From Flavobacteriaceae bacterium (GTDB taxonomy: Bacteria > Bacteroidota > Bacteroidia > Flavobacteriales > Flavobacteriaceae), in contig DAOUTI010000004.1 of the NCBI GenBank assembly GCA_030626795.1, forward strand, positions 1-35,889: a stretch of 35,889 bases of DNA, written 5' to 3'. Below the pieces are notes generated by a model. The model saw only the letters and a list, made by a program, of their open reading frames with translations, did no database searches and had not been told where the DNA came from. The stretch's first letter is position 1. Each line of letters starts with the position of its first letter. Made by a program: the position numbers and the translations under genes. This document shows, piece after piece, positions 7,770-14,901 of this stretch.

Positions 7770-7860
7770 ATTTTTTCTTTTTATGTCTATTTTGTCTACT
7801 TCTTTTCTTACGCTTATGCGTTGAAATTTTACTGCGTTTTCTTTTTTTACCACTTGGCAT
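7768..7860 (-). CDS. 30-residue highly basic protein, probable ribosome-associated
   Basis: ATG at 7860 opens a 30-codon frame ending in TAA (followed by a second TAA). The product begins MPSGKKRKRSKISTHKRKKR and continues SRQNRHKKKK: two thirds Lys/Arg, no acidic residues. The N-terminal MPSGKKRKR...THKRKKR...NRHKKK pattern is one I recognise as a conserved tiny protein of Flavobacteriaceae. The spacing RKR-x5-H-[KR][KR]-x2-R resembles the mycobacterial ribosomal protein bS22 and the mitochondrial mS38 (AURKAIP1/COX24) motif, which suggests a ribosomal subunit protein buried in rRNA. It is preceded on the same strand by HU (27-nt gap) and followed by a hairpin. The reading frame is certain; ribosomal role is inference. 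Confidence 0.8.
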   Translation of the reverse strand: MPSGKKRKRSKISTHKRKKRSRQNRHKKKK

Positions 7861-7887
7861 AATCTAAACTGAATTATTTGATTTTTA

Positions 7888-8178
7888 TTATTTTACAGGA
7901 ACATTAATTTTCACGCTCTCTACAAATACTTTTGCAGGTTTAAACGCTGGAATATTGTGTGCAGGTATTTTAATTGTTGTGTTTTTAGAAATATTTCTCC
8001 CTGTTTTCTCAGCTCTTTGTTTAACTATAAAGCTTCCAAAACCTCTTAAATAAACATTATTTCCTTTATTTAAAGAATCTTTAACCTCTGTCATTAAATC
8101 CTCAACTACTCTTAAAACATCCGCTTTTTCAATTCCAGATTTTTCTGAAATGCTCGCTACGATCTCTGCTTTTGTCAT
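7888..8178 (-). CDS. HU/IHF family DNA-binding protein
   Basis: A 96-residue histone-like protein: N-terminal dimerising helices ('MTKAEIVASISEKSGIEKADVLRVVEDLMTEVKDSL'), the 'VYLRGFGSFIVKQRAEKTGRN' core and the 'IKIPAHNIPAFKPAK' DNA-embracing beta arm with the intercalating-type proline followed by the C-terminal helix. It bends and compacts DNA as a dimer. The sequence is full length for the family, with a few extra C-terminal residues. It has a good promoter element about 42 nt upstream. Confidence 0.94.
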   Translation of the reverse strand: MTKAEIVASISEKSGIEKADVLRVVEDLMTEVKDSLNKGNNVYLRGFGSFIVKQRAEKTGRNISKNTTIKIPAHNIPAFKPAKVFVESVKINVPVK

Positions 8179-8220
8179 TTTTAATTATTTATACGTTATT
8201 TATTCCTCTATTAGAGTCGG

Positions 8221-8228
8221 CAAATATA
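8221..8228 (-). promoter_or_regulatory. Bacteroidota -7 element for the HU gene
   Basis: TATATTTG on the minus strand, an exact TAnnTTTG match, 42 nt before the HU start. The presumed leader includes a small inverted repeat (CTCTAATAGAG). No well-spaced TTG box is seen. Confidence 0.55.
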
Positions 8229-8299
8229 ATACATTTAATCAATTTTGGAAAGCTAATTCATTAAAATTTAATTAGATAAATTAATTGTAGTATTGCAAA

Positions 8300-9355
8300 A
8301 TGAGTAAAAAATTAGAGTTTTCTAATACATTAATAATGTGGTATTTAAAAAATAAACGCGACTTGCCCTGGCGCAAAACAAAAGACCCATATTTAATTTG
8401 GTTATCAGAAATTATTTTACAGCAAACAAAAGTGATTCAAGGCACGTCATATTATTTAAAATTTGCCCAAAACTTTGGTGATATTTCTCTTTTAGCTAAA
8501 GCAGATGAAAAACAAATATTAAACCTTTGGCAAGGTCTTGGCTATTATTCGAGAGCTAGAAATTTACACAAAACAGCAATTTATATAACAAACAACTTAA
8601 ATGGAGTATTCCCAAATAATTATGAGGATTTAAAAAAACTAAAGGGAGTTGGTGATTATACGGCATCTGCAATAGCTTCTTTTTGTTTTGACTTACCCGA
8701 AGCAACAGTTGATGGTAATGTGTATAGAGTTTTTTCGCGATATTTCGGAATTGTAACTCCAATTAATTCTACCAAAGGAATAAAAGAATTTAAACAACTG
8801 GCTCAAATACTTATTAATCCAAATAAACCAGGAACCCACAATCAGTCTATCATGGAATTTGGGGCTTTGCTATGTAAACCAAAAAATCCCGATTGCTTAA
8901 ATTGCCCACTAAACAACAGTTGTTTTGCTATACAAAATAAACAAGTCAAAAAATTACCAGTAAAGACAAATAAAGTAAAGATAAAAAAGCGGTATTTTAA
9001 CTTTATTGTAATTAACAACAATCAATCCACTTATATTGAACAAAGAGTTGCTAATGACATATGGAAAAATCTTTACCAGTTTCCTTTATTTGAATCTGAT
9101 AATGAAATTGATGTTGAGCCTATTATTAAATCTTCGGTATTTCAAGATTTGATCAAAAATGATTCCTATAAAATTTCAAGATATAATCAAAAACAAATCT
9201 TACATAAACTTACACACCAACACCTTTTTACTACTTTTTGGATTATTGATGTAAATACGAACCTAAAAAATGCCGTTAACTGGCAAAACTTAAGTAATTT
9301 TGCACTACCAACATTAATTCAAAATTTTGTTGATGATTTTAAAAAAGGAGATTAA
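8300..9355 (+). CDS. mutY: A/G-specific adenine glycosylase
   Basis: A 351-residue base-excision-repair enzyme that removes adenine opposite 8-oxoguanine or G. Visible are the catalytic Glu in 'WLSEIILQQT' (E37), the helix-hairpin-helix 'LKKLKGVGDYTASAIA' with the catalytic Asp in 'ATVDGNVYRVFSR' (D138), and the four 4Fe-4S ligands C192-x6-C199-x2-C202-x5-C208. The C-terminal ~120 residues form the NUDIX-like 8-oxoG recognition domain, ending with 'HKLTHQHLFTTFW', the family's substrate-recognition loop. It diverges from the HU gene and lies 38 nt before ssb, which has its own promoter element. Confidence 0.96.
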   Translation: MSKKLEFSNTLIMWYLKNKRDLPWRKTKDPYLIWLSEIILQQTKVIQGTSYYLKFAQNFGDISLLAKADEKQILNLWQGLGYYSRARNLHKTAIYITNNLNGVFPNNYEDLKKLKGVGDYTASAIASFCFDLPEATVDGNVYRVFSRYFGIVTPINSTKGIKEFKQLAQILINPNKPGTHNQSIMEFGALLCKPKNPDCLNCPLNNSCFAIQNKQVKKLPVKTNKVKIKKRYFNFIVINNNQSTYIEQRVANDIWKNLYQFPLFESDNEIDVEPIIKSSVFQDLIKNDSYKISRYNQKQILHKLTHQHLFTTFWIIDVNTNLKNAVNWQNLSNFALPTLIQNFVDDFKKGD

Positions 9356-9365
9356 ATTTTTGTAT

Positions 9366-9373
9366 TATCTTTG
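9366..9373 (+). promoter_or_regulatory. Bacteroidota -7 element for ssb-gldE-gldD-ctaA
   Basis: TATCTTTG matches TAnnTTTG and ends 20 nt before the ssb ATG, between mutY and ssb. A TTG lies upstream in the end of mutY but the spacing is longer than usual. Confidence 0.45.
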
Positions 9374-9393
9374 AATATCCAAAACCTCAACTT

Positions 9394-9825
9394 ATGGCAA
9401 ATTCTTTAAATAAAGCAATGTTAATTGGTCATCTTGGTGATGAAGTAAAAATGCATTATTTTGAAGGCGGTAATTCCATTGGAAGATTTCCTATTGCGAC
9501 TAATGAAAGCTACACAAACAAAAAAACAGGAGAAAAAATTACAACAACTGAATGGCATAATATAGTGGTTCATAATAAATTAGCTGAAATTTGTGAAAAA
9601 TACTTAAGCAAAGGTGATCGGGTTTTTATAGAAGGGCGTATCAAATCTAGACAGTGGGAGCAAGATGGTATAAAGAGATATACTACTGAAATTCAAGCTG
9701 TAGATATGACTTTTTTAACTACTAAAAAAGATTTGAATAAATCTCAAAATTCACCAGCTACCAAAATTTCTGAGAACACCTCAAACAAGGAAACTAAAGA
9801 AGAGAATGATATTTCAGCATTTTAA
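9394..9825 (+). CDS. ssb: Single-stranded DNA-binding protein
   Basis: A 143-residue OB-fold protein (residues ~5-105: 'LNKAMLIGHLGDEVKMHYFEGG', 'TTEWHNIVVHNKLAEICEKYLSKGDRVFIEGRIKSRQW', 'RYTTEIQAVDMTFL') with a short disordered acidic tail. SSB coats single-stranded DNA and recruits repair and replication proteins through its C-terminal tip. The tip here reads EENDISAF: the terminal Phe and acidic residues are kept but the usual penultimate Pro (DDxPF) is Ala, which may weaken partner binding. First gene of the ssb-gldE-gldD-ctaA run; gldE follows after 22 nt. A second ssb elsewhere in the genome is possible. Confidence 0.94.
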   Translation: MANSLNKAMLIGHLGDEVKMHYFEGGNSIGRFPIATNESYTNKKTGEKITTTEWHNIVVHNKLAEICEKYLSKGDRVFIEGRIKSRQWEQDGIKRYTTEIQAVDMTFLTTKKDLNKSQNSPATKISENTSNKETKEENDISAF

Positions 9826-9847
9826 TTACTAACTAAAAAACTTATAC

Positions 9848-11146
9848 TTGGATTTAGAACCTGCGAATATTTTTTTATCTATTCCTCTTAATTTACCCAT
9901 AGTTATTGGCACAATATCATTAATTATTCTATTAATATTATCTGCAATAATTTCAGGAACAGAAGTTGCTTTTTTTTCAATTTCAAAAACTGATGTTGAA
10001 AAAAATGACAATAAAAGCTATAGTATAGTTAATGATTTATTAAAAAACCCTAAAAAACTACTTGCTACAATATTGATTGCAAATAATTTTATCAATATAC
10101 TTTTTATCATATTATTTACCTATGTTGGTGATTTTTTCTTCAGGAATATTAGCTCTGAGCTATTAAAATTTCTTCTTGAAATTGTATTAGTAACTTTTTT
10201 AATTTTGCTTTTTGGAGAAGTTTTACCTAAAATTTACGCTAACAGAAATGCATTAAAATTTGCATCTAAAATGTCAAAACCTATGACATTTTTAAATTCT
10301 TTATTAAGCGTTATAAGTTACCCTTTATTAAAATTGACTAGCCTTGTTGAAAAAAAATTAAGCAAAAAACAAAGTGATTTTTCGGTTGAAACTTTATCAC
10401 AAGCTTTAGAATTAACCTCAACTGGAGCGACCACAAAAGAAGAAAAAAAAATATTAGAAGGAATAGTGAATTTTGGTAATACAGAAACTTCCCAAGTTAT
10501 GTGCCCCAGGATAGATATTTTTGCTTTATCCATGAATGAAAATTTTAAAAATATAACAGAAAAAATTATAAAAAATGGACATTCACGAATACCTGTTTAC
10601 AATGAAAATATTGACAACATCACAGGTGTTTTATATACTAAAGATCTAATTCCACACATTAATAAAAATAATTTTCAATGGAATGAAATTATTAGAGAAG
10701 CTTTTTTTGTTCCAGAAAACAAGAAATTAGACGATTTATTAAAAGAGTTTCAAGAAATAAAAAATCATTTGGCAATTGTTGTTGATGAGTACGGCGGAAC
10801 ATCTGGACTAATAACTTTAGAAGATATTATAGAAGAAATTGTAGGCGATATTTCTGATGAATTTGATCAAAATGATTTATCCTACTCAAAATTAGATAGC
10901 TATAATTATATTTTTGAGGGTAAAACCACCTTAAAAGATTTCTATAAAGTATTACAAATTGACGATACTACATTTGAAGAAAACAAATTTGAAGCCGAGA
11001 CCTTAGCTGGATTTATATTAGAAATTACAGGTAAATTCCCAAAAAAGAATGAAAAAATATTATTCCAAGATTTTATATTTAACATTGAAGGAATCGATAA
11101 AAAAAGAATCAAACAAATAAAAGTAACTTTACCAAAAGCAAATTAG
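9848..11146 (+). CDS. gldE: Gliding motility-associated protein GldE (CNNM/CorC-like)
   Basis: A 432-residue inner-membrane protein with the CNNM (DUF21) transmembrane domain in the first ~190 residues, a CBS pair ('TSQVMCPRIDIFALSMNENF...GHSRIPVYNENIDNITGVLYTKDL' and 'ILKEFQEIKNHLAIVVDEYGGTSGLITLEDI' regions, about 210-335) and a C-terminal CorC_HlyC domain. That architecture belongs to transporters related to Mg2+/Co2+ efflux; GldE in Flavobacterium johnsoniae supports gliding and is genetically linked to GldD. Identification rests on architecture plus its position directly before gldD. The start is TTG at 9848, giving the typical MD-x-EP N-terminus; no better ATG is nearby. gldD starts one nucleotide after its stop. 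Confidence 0.93.
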   Translation: MDLEPANIFLSIPLNLPIVIGTISLIILLILSAIISGTEVAFFSISKTDVEKNDNKSYSIVNDLLKNPKKLLATILIANNFINILFIILFTYVGDFFFRNISSELLKFLLEIVLVTFLILLFGEVLPKIYANRNALKFASKMSKPMTFLNSLLSVISYPLLKLTSLVEKKLSKKQSDFSVETLSQALELTSTGATTKEEKKILEGIVNFGNTETSQVMCPRIDIFALSMNENFKNITEKIIKNGHSRIPVYNENIDNITGVLYTKDLIPHINKNNFQWNEIIREAFFVPENKKLDDLLKEFQEIKNHLAIVVDEYGGTSGLITLEDIIEEIVGDISDEFDQNDLSYSKLDSYNYIFEGKTTLKDFYKVLQIDDTTFEENKFEAETLAGFILEITGKFPKKNEKILFQDFIFNIEGIDKKRIKQIKVTLPKAN

Positions 11147-11147
11147 A

Positions 11148-11711
11148 ATGAAGTTTTTAAAAATATTTACCTTTTTAATAATATCAATGCTTGTTTTTAT
11201 TTCTTGCAAAGAAGATGTTTTACCAAAACCAAAAGCACATTTAAGATTAGAATATCCAAAAACTAATTACGAATTAACAAATTTAGCATGCCCATATAAT
11301 TTTGAAGTATCTACAGAAGCAAATGTTAATACCAACGAAAAGTGCTGGATGAATATTGAATATCCAAATTTAAAGGCAAGTATAAATTTAACTTATAGAC
11401 CCGTAGAAAACAACTTGAAAGAATTGTTTATTGAAGCCGAAAAACTAACTTTTAATCATGCTATCAAAGCCGATGGCATTAGTTCAGTTCCTTATTCAAA
11501 CAAGGCAAAAAAAGTTTATGGTTCTATTTATGAAGTTACTGGTAATGCAGCATCACCAATACAATTTCATGTAACCGACAGCTCTAATAACTTTATAACT
11601 GGAGCAGTATATTTTAATATAAAACCCAATTACGATTCAATTAAACCAGCAATAAATCATCTCCAAAAAGACATTATTCACATGATAGAGTCATTAACTT
11701 GGAATGAATAA
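11148..11711 (+). CDS. gldD: Gliding motility lipoprotein GldD
   Basis: A 187-residue lipoprotein: 19-residue signal followed by the lipidated Cys (FISC, C20), then the hallmark 'PKPKAHLRLEYPKTNYEL' of GldD and a conserved soluble domain ('HAIKADGISSVPYSNKAKKVYGSIYEVTGNAASPIQFHVTDSS'). GldD is one of the lipoproteins required for gliding in F. johnsoniae and is associated with the type IX secretion apparatus and its cargo function. It starts one base after the gldE stop and is followed by ctaA after 16 nt, so translation is likely coupled with gldE. Consistent with the T9SS cargo protein encoded at 2330-5989. Confidence 0.94.
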   Translation: MKFLKIFTFLIISMLVFISCKEDVLPKPKAHLRLEYPKTNYELTNLACPYNFEVSTEANVNTNEKCWMNIEYPNLKASINLTYRPVENNLKELFIEAEKLTFNHAIKADGISSVPYSNKAKKVYGSIYEVTGNAASPIQFHVTDSSNNFITGAVYFNIKPNYDSIKPAINHLQKDIIHMIESLTWNE

Positions 11712-11727
11712 CTAAAAATATCTCTCC

Positions 11728-12792
11728 TTGAAAGTATATAAATACACTAAAACAGTAAGATATTGGTTAATTACAGGTTTGGTAATGCTTATCGGCCAAG
11801 TAATTCTTGGCGGAATTACTCGTCTAACAGGGTCAGGCTTATCGATTACAAGTTGGGATATTATTACAGGCGTAATTCCTCCTTTAAACAAACAAGAATG
11901 GTTTGATGCATTTGAGCTATACAAACAAACACCTCAATTTCATAAAATTAACGATACATTTACCTTAAAAGACTTCAAATTTATTTTCTTTTGGGAATAC
12001 TTTCATCGATTATGGGTTCGTATTTTAGGCTTTATTTTCTTAATCCCTTTTGTTTTTTTTACAATCAAAAAAATAATTAATTGGTATTTAATAAAGCGAT
12101 TAATGCTAGTTGTTTTTTTAACAGCTTTAACGGCTTCTGCCGGATGGATAATGGTGCAAAGTGGATTAATTGACAGGCCATGGGTTAATGCATACAAACT
12201 AACACTTCACTTTATACTTGCTATTTTAACCATAGCAGCAATGGTTAAAACCATTGCCGATGTTTACCAATTAGAAAATAAAAGCAATAAAAATAAGAAC
12301 AAGTTTGTTGCTATTTTACTCGTCATTACATTTTTTCAATTAATCTTTGCCGGATTGATGTCGGGTATGAAGGCTGGACTTTACTTTCCTTCTTGGCCTT
12401 CAATGAATGGCAAACTTATACCCAAAGTATTATTAATTAAAAACAACTGGAATCTACATAATTTAACCAACTACGATAGCTTTGAATTTGCCCCGGCTTT
12501 GGTACAGTTTGTACACAGACTTTTAGCATATATAATTCTAGCCCTAGTGGTATTTTATTATTTTAAAAAAAGAAACACGCTCTATACAAAAGCTATAAAA
12601 TGGTTAACTACTATCTATTTACTTGCTATAATTCAAGTAATATTAGGTATACTAACGTTGGTGAAAATCAAAACAGGAATCCCATTGTTTTTAGGAATCC
12701 TACACCAACTTACAGGCGTATTGTTTTTTATTAGTTTGCTGTTTTTATACTTTTCTTTACGGAAGAAAGCTTCAAACCTTAGTTCGACCTAA
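11728..12792 (+). CDS. ctaA: Heme A synthase (COX15/CtaA family)
   Basis: A 354-residue polytopic membrane protein (about eight helices) that oxidises heme O to heme A for aa3-type cytochrome oxidase. The signature 'GGITRLTGSGLSITSWDIITGVIPPLNKQEW' follows the first helix, and the heme-binding histidines are seen in 'EYFHRLWVRILG', 'KLTLHFILA', 'ALVQFVHRLLAYI' and 'GILHQLTGVLFF'. The start is TTG at 11728, just past gldD; the N-terminus matches the usual family start. It is the last gene of the run, about 260 nt before a bidirectional terminator. Confidence 0.93.
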   Translation: MKVYKYTKTVRYWLITGLVMLIGQVILGGITRLTGSGLSITSWDIITGVIPPLNKQEWFDAFELYKQTPQFHKINDTFTLKDFKFIFFWEYFHRLWVRILGFIFLIPFVFFTIKKIINWYLIKRLMLVVFLTALTASAGWIMVQSGLIDRPWVNAYKLTLHFILAILTIAAMVKTIADVYQLENKSNKNKNKFVAILLVITFFQLIFAGLMSGMKAGLYFPSWPSMNGKLIPKVLLIKNNWNLHNLTNYDSFEFAPALVQFVHRLLAYIILALVVFYYFKKRNTLYTKAIKWLTTIYLLAIIQVILGILTLVKIKTGIPLFLGILHQLTGVLFFISLLFLYFSLRKKASNLSST

Positions 12793-13050
12793 TATTCTTT
12801 CACAGTTTAGATGAATTTTTCATATATTCTAAGATTAATAACAACCGTGTAGCACATCACAAACTCATAAAAAAATATGCAAGAAAGTGAGTAAACTGGT
12901 TAGTTTGATGAAATTTGACGAGAAACCGACAAAGGAGGTTCACGAACACATTAATATAAAAATAAACGTAGTGAGTAATTGGTAAAATTTATCAAACCCA
13001 AAGGGAATTCAATCTTAGGCCGAACTGAACCCAGGTTTTAATTTAAAACA
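12793..13050. other. Gene-poor intergenic stretch after ctaA
   Basis: No supported gene lies here. It contains a perfect Shine-Dalgarno-like AAAGGAGGT (12931-12939) that is not followed by a usable start codon, an unsupported 25-codon frame opening at 12908, and the sequence AACAACCGTGTAGCACAT (about 12840-12857), which resembles remnants seen between genes in other Flavobacteriaceae. It could be the 3' UTR of ctaA, a small RNA ending at the 13051 terminator, or a decayed insertion; the sequence does not decide. Confidence 0.4.
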
Positions 13051-13080
13051 AAAAAAGACTACCAAATGGTAGTCTTTTTT
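13051..13080. terminator. Bidirectional Rho-independent terminator
   Basis: AAAAAAGACTACC (13051-13063) and GGTAGTCTTTTTT (13068-13080) form a 13-bp perfect stem with a 4-nt loop and T runs on both strands. It ends ctaA-side transcripts on the plus strand and the lipoprotein gene at 13100-13453 on the minus strand. Confidence 0.9.
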
Positions 13081-13099
13081 TATGCTTTAAATAATGTAA

Positions 13100-13453
13100 T
13101 TAAGCTTTACAGCTTCCGTCACAAGATTTACCATCTTTTGAACAGTCATGATTACATTTTTTTGCTACGTTATCAGCCATAGCTTTAGCAGAATCAATTA
13201 CTTTTTCAGCACCAGCTTTTACTGAGTCAATAGCTTTACCTGCAGCATCAACAGCTTTATCAGTTGCATCACCTGCCGCATCTACTGCATCACTTGCAGC
13301 TTCTTTAGTAGCATCTACTGCTTCTCCTGCAGCATCTTGTACTGATTCAACAGCCTCTTTTACATCTTGCTCAGCACCTTTTTTTGTTTCGTTACAAGAA
13401 ACTGCTATTAAACTTACTATAGCAATTGCTAATAATCCTTTGATTAATTTCAT
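13100..13453 (-). CDS. Alanine-rich LEA-like lipoprotein with Cys-rich tail
   Basis: A 117-residue protein. The signal ends at a lipobox (IAVSC, C20). Residues 25-98 are an Ala/Asp/Val/Lys-rich amphipathic helix of repeated units such as 'DAAGEAVDATKEAASDAVDAAGDATDKAVDAAGKA', resembling 11-mer LEA (late embryogenesis abundant) or YtxH-type repeats. The last 18 residues carry C100, C104, C111 and C115 with H102, a CxxxC-x6-CxxxC layout that could bind a metal or form disulfides. Its N-terminal half resembles that of the SYLF lipoprotein gene just upstream, suggesting common origin. A terminator separates the two genes, so each probably has its own transcript. Function unknown. Confidence 0.82.
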   Translation of the reverse strand: MKLIKGLLAIAIVSLIAVSCNETKKGAEQDVKEAVESVQDAAGEAVDATKEAASDAVDAAGDATDKAVDAAGKAIDSVKAGAEKVIDSAKAMADNVAKKCNHDCSKDGKSCDGSCKA

Positions 13454-13571
13454 AGTTAAAAATTTAGTTAAATATTAATTGTAGCGCAAATAAAGTAAAA
13501 AATCTAAAGAAAATCTAAAGATTTTGAATATTAAATAAAATTTCTCGGTAAATTATTTTTTTTTTCAAAAA

Positions 13572-13599
13572 AAACCTCAAGCATTACAACTTGAGGTTT
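13572..13599 (-). terminator. Terminator after the SYLF lipoprotein gene
   Basis: AAACCTCAAG (13572-13581) and CTTGAGGTTT (13590-13599) form a 10-bp stem with an 8-nt loop; on the minus strand a run of seven or more T's follows. It is 21 nt past the stop codon at 13621. Confidence 0.88.
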
Positions 13600-13620
13600 A
13601 TAGTTTAAGACCTGAATTAA

Positions 13621-14361
13621 TTATTTAATACCGTCTTTGTATTTAAATTTTTGAGTTCCTAATACCGCTTCAGCCATAGCTCCTTTATTTGAAAATGTAT
13701 AAACAGCAACTCCATCTTGATAATCAATATTCTCCGACACTGCTTTATCAAGTGCTACTGCAGATGCTCCTCCTGCAAATTTAAATTTGTTGTTTTTAAA
13801 TCTTTCCATCGCAGCTTTATTCTCAAAGAAAACGTATTCAGAATATTGCTGGCCACCTATTTGTGCACCTATTGTGGCTTGCATTAATGTAGCAGAACCA
13901 ATTACTTTATTGTTTTTAAATACCAGTCCATGACCACCAGCACCTCCAATTACAAATCCTCCTTTAGTTATTTTTGGAAATATTACATAACCATAAGCGC
14001 CATCAAACATTTTACCAACGTTTGGATTACTCTTAGCCATAGCTAACATAGAATTATTTACCTGATTTTGTAATTTAGTGTCTTTAGGGTAATATACCTT
14101 AACACCTGCAGCTTTTACAACATCGTTTGCAGCATCTTGAATATCTTCTACAGCTCCCGCAACTTCTTCTGCAGCATCGTTTGCAGCTTTTTCTGCATCT
14201 GCAGCAGCCTCTGTAGCTTTATCAACCGCTTTATCTACATTCTTTTCTGCTTTTTCAACTGTATCTTTTAAATCTTCACTTGCTCCTTCAACAGTTTTTT
14301 TACACGATACTGTTATTAGCCCAATAAACATTACTGCTAAAACAATTTTTGATAATTTCAT
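13621..14361 (-). CDS. SYLF (Ysc84) domain lipoprotein with LEA-like N-terminal helix
   Basis: A 246-residue lipoprotein: lipobox 'ITVSC' (C20), an Ala/Glu/Lys/Asp-rich helix at about 25-86 ('AVDKATEAAADAEKAANDAAEEV'), then a complete SYLF/Ysc84 domain (about 95-246) with 'AYGYVIFPKITKGGFVIGGAGGHGLVF', 'ATLMQATIGAQIGGQQYSEYVFFENKAAMERF' and the conserved 'FKFAGGASAVAL' and 'GVAVYTFSNKGAMAEAVLGTQKFKY'. In eukaryotes the fold binds phosphoinositides and actin; the bacterial versions are envelope proteins of unsettled role, possibly lipid-binding. It lies between two other small lipoprotein genes on the same strand. The domain call is firm. Confidence 0.92.
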   Translation of the reverse strand: MKLSKIVLAVMFIGLITVSCKKTVEGASEDLKDTVEKAEKNVDKAVDKATEAAADAEKAANDAAEEVAGAVEDIQDAANDVVKAAGVKVYYPKDTKLQNQVNNSMLAMAKSNPNVGKMFDGAYGYVIFPKITKGGFVIGGAGGHGLVFKNNKVIGSATLMQATIGAQIGGQQYSEYVFFENKAAMERFKNNKFKFAGGASAVALDKAVSENIDYQDGVAVYTFSNKGAMAEAVLGTQKFKYKDGIK

Positions 14362-14441
14362 ATTTATTTATTTTTAATGGTTAAGTTATTATACAATAAT
14401 AAAACTTTTTTAAACTCTTTTCCAATTATATAACTATTATT

Positions 14442-14831
14442 TTATTGTTGAGAATTTAATTCTTTGAAGTTTTCTACTTCAATCAAACCTGCAACCTTAT
14501 ATAAATCTCCTCCTGCAACCTTTTGAATTACATCTTTAATTTCAACTGCTGATATTCTATTTGCATCATAAGTTATATTACCTATACTATCTGCAAAACT
14601 TACTTTTGCAAATTTAACACCATCTGCTTTGTAAAGTTTAGACTGAATCAATCGAGCACAGCCAATTTCACATGTCATTCCTTTTATTTGAACCTCAACA
14701 TTTTTTATGTTTTCAGCTAAAACCTTTTCAACAACAACCTTGTTTTTTTTACCTTCTACTTTATCATTACCGCAAGCAATAAAAAAAAGGCTTAGTATGG
14801 CTCCAAATAATATGCTTTTAATTAATTTCAT
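14442..14831 (-). CDS. Lipoprotein with heavy-metal-associated (HMA) domain
   Basis: A 129-residue protein with a lipobox (FIAC, C20) and one HMA domain from about residue 43: 'VEVQIKGMTCEIGCARLIQSKLYKADGVKFAKVSFADSIGNITYD'. C54 and C58 form a CxxxC version of the usual GMTCxxC, one residue longer, as is common in this lineage. HMA domains bind Cu+ or other soft metals; anchored on the membrane this one could capture or hand over copper. The last 30 residues ('AGGDLYKVAGLIEVENFKELNSQQ') are extra. It diverges from the permease gene at 14902. Confidence 0.9.
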   Translation of the reverse strand: MKLIKSILFGAILSLFFIACGNDKVEGKKNKVVVEKVLAENIKNVEVQIKGMTCEIGCARLIQSKLYKADGVKFAKVSFADSIGNITYDANRISAVEIKDVIQKVAGGDLYKVAGLIEVENFKELNSQQ

Positions 14832-14855
14832 CTATTTATATTTAATATCTATGCA

Positions 14856-14863
14856 CAAATTTA
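14856..14863 (-). promoter_or_regulatory. -7 element for the HMA lipoprotein gene
   Basis: TAAATTTG on the minus strand (TAnnTTTG match), 24 nt before the start codon at 14831, in the short divergent gap. No TTG box at normal spacing. Confidence 0.4.
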
Positions 14864-14901
14864 GAAAATATAAATTTATCTTTCGCTTTTAATTCAATAA
14901 A

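Noticed and set aside
12908-12985. 25-codon frame in the intergenic region
   Set aside because: No promoter, no conserved pattern, no family resemblance; too short to support.
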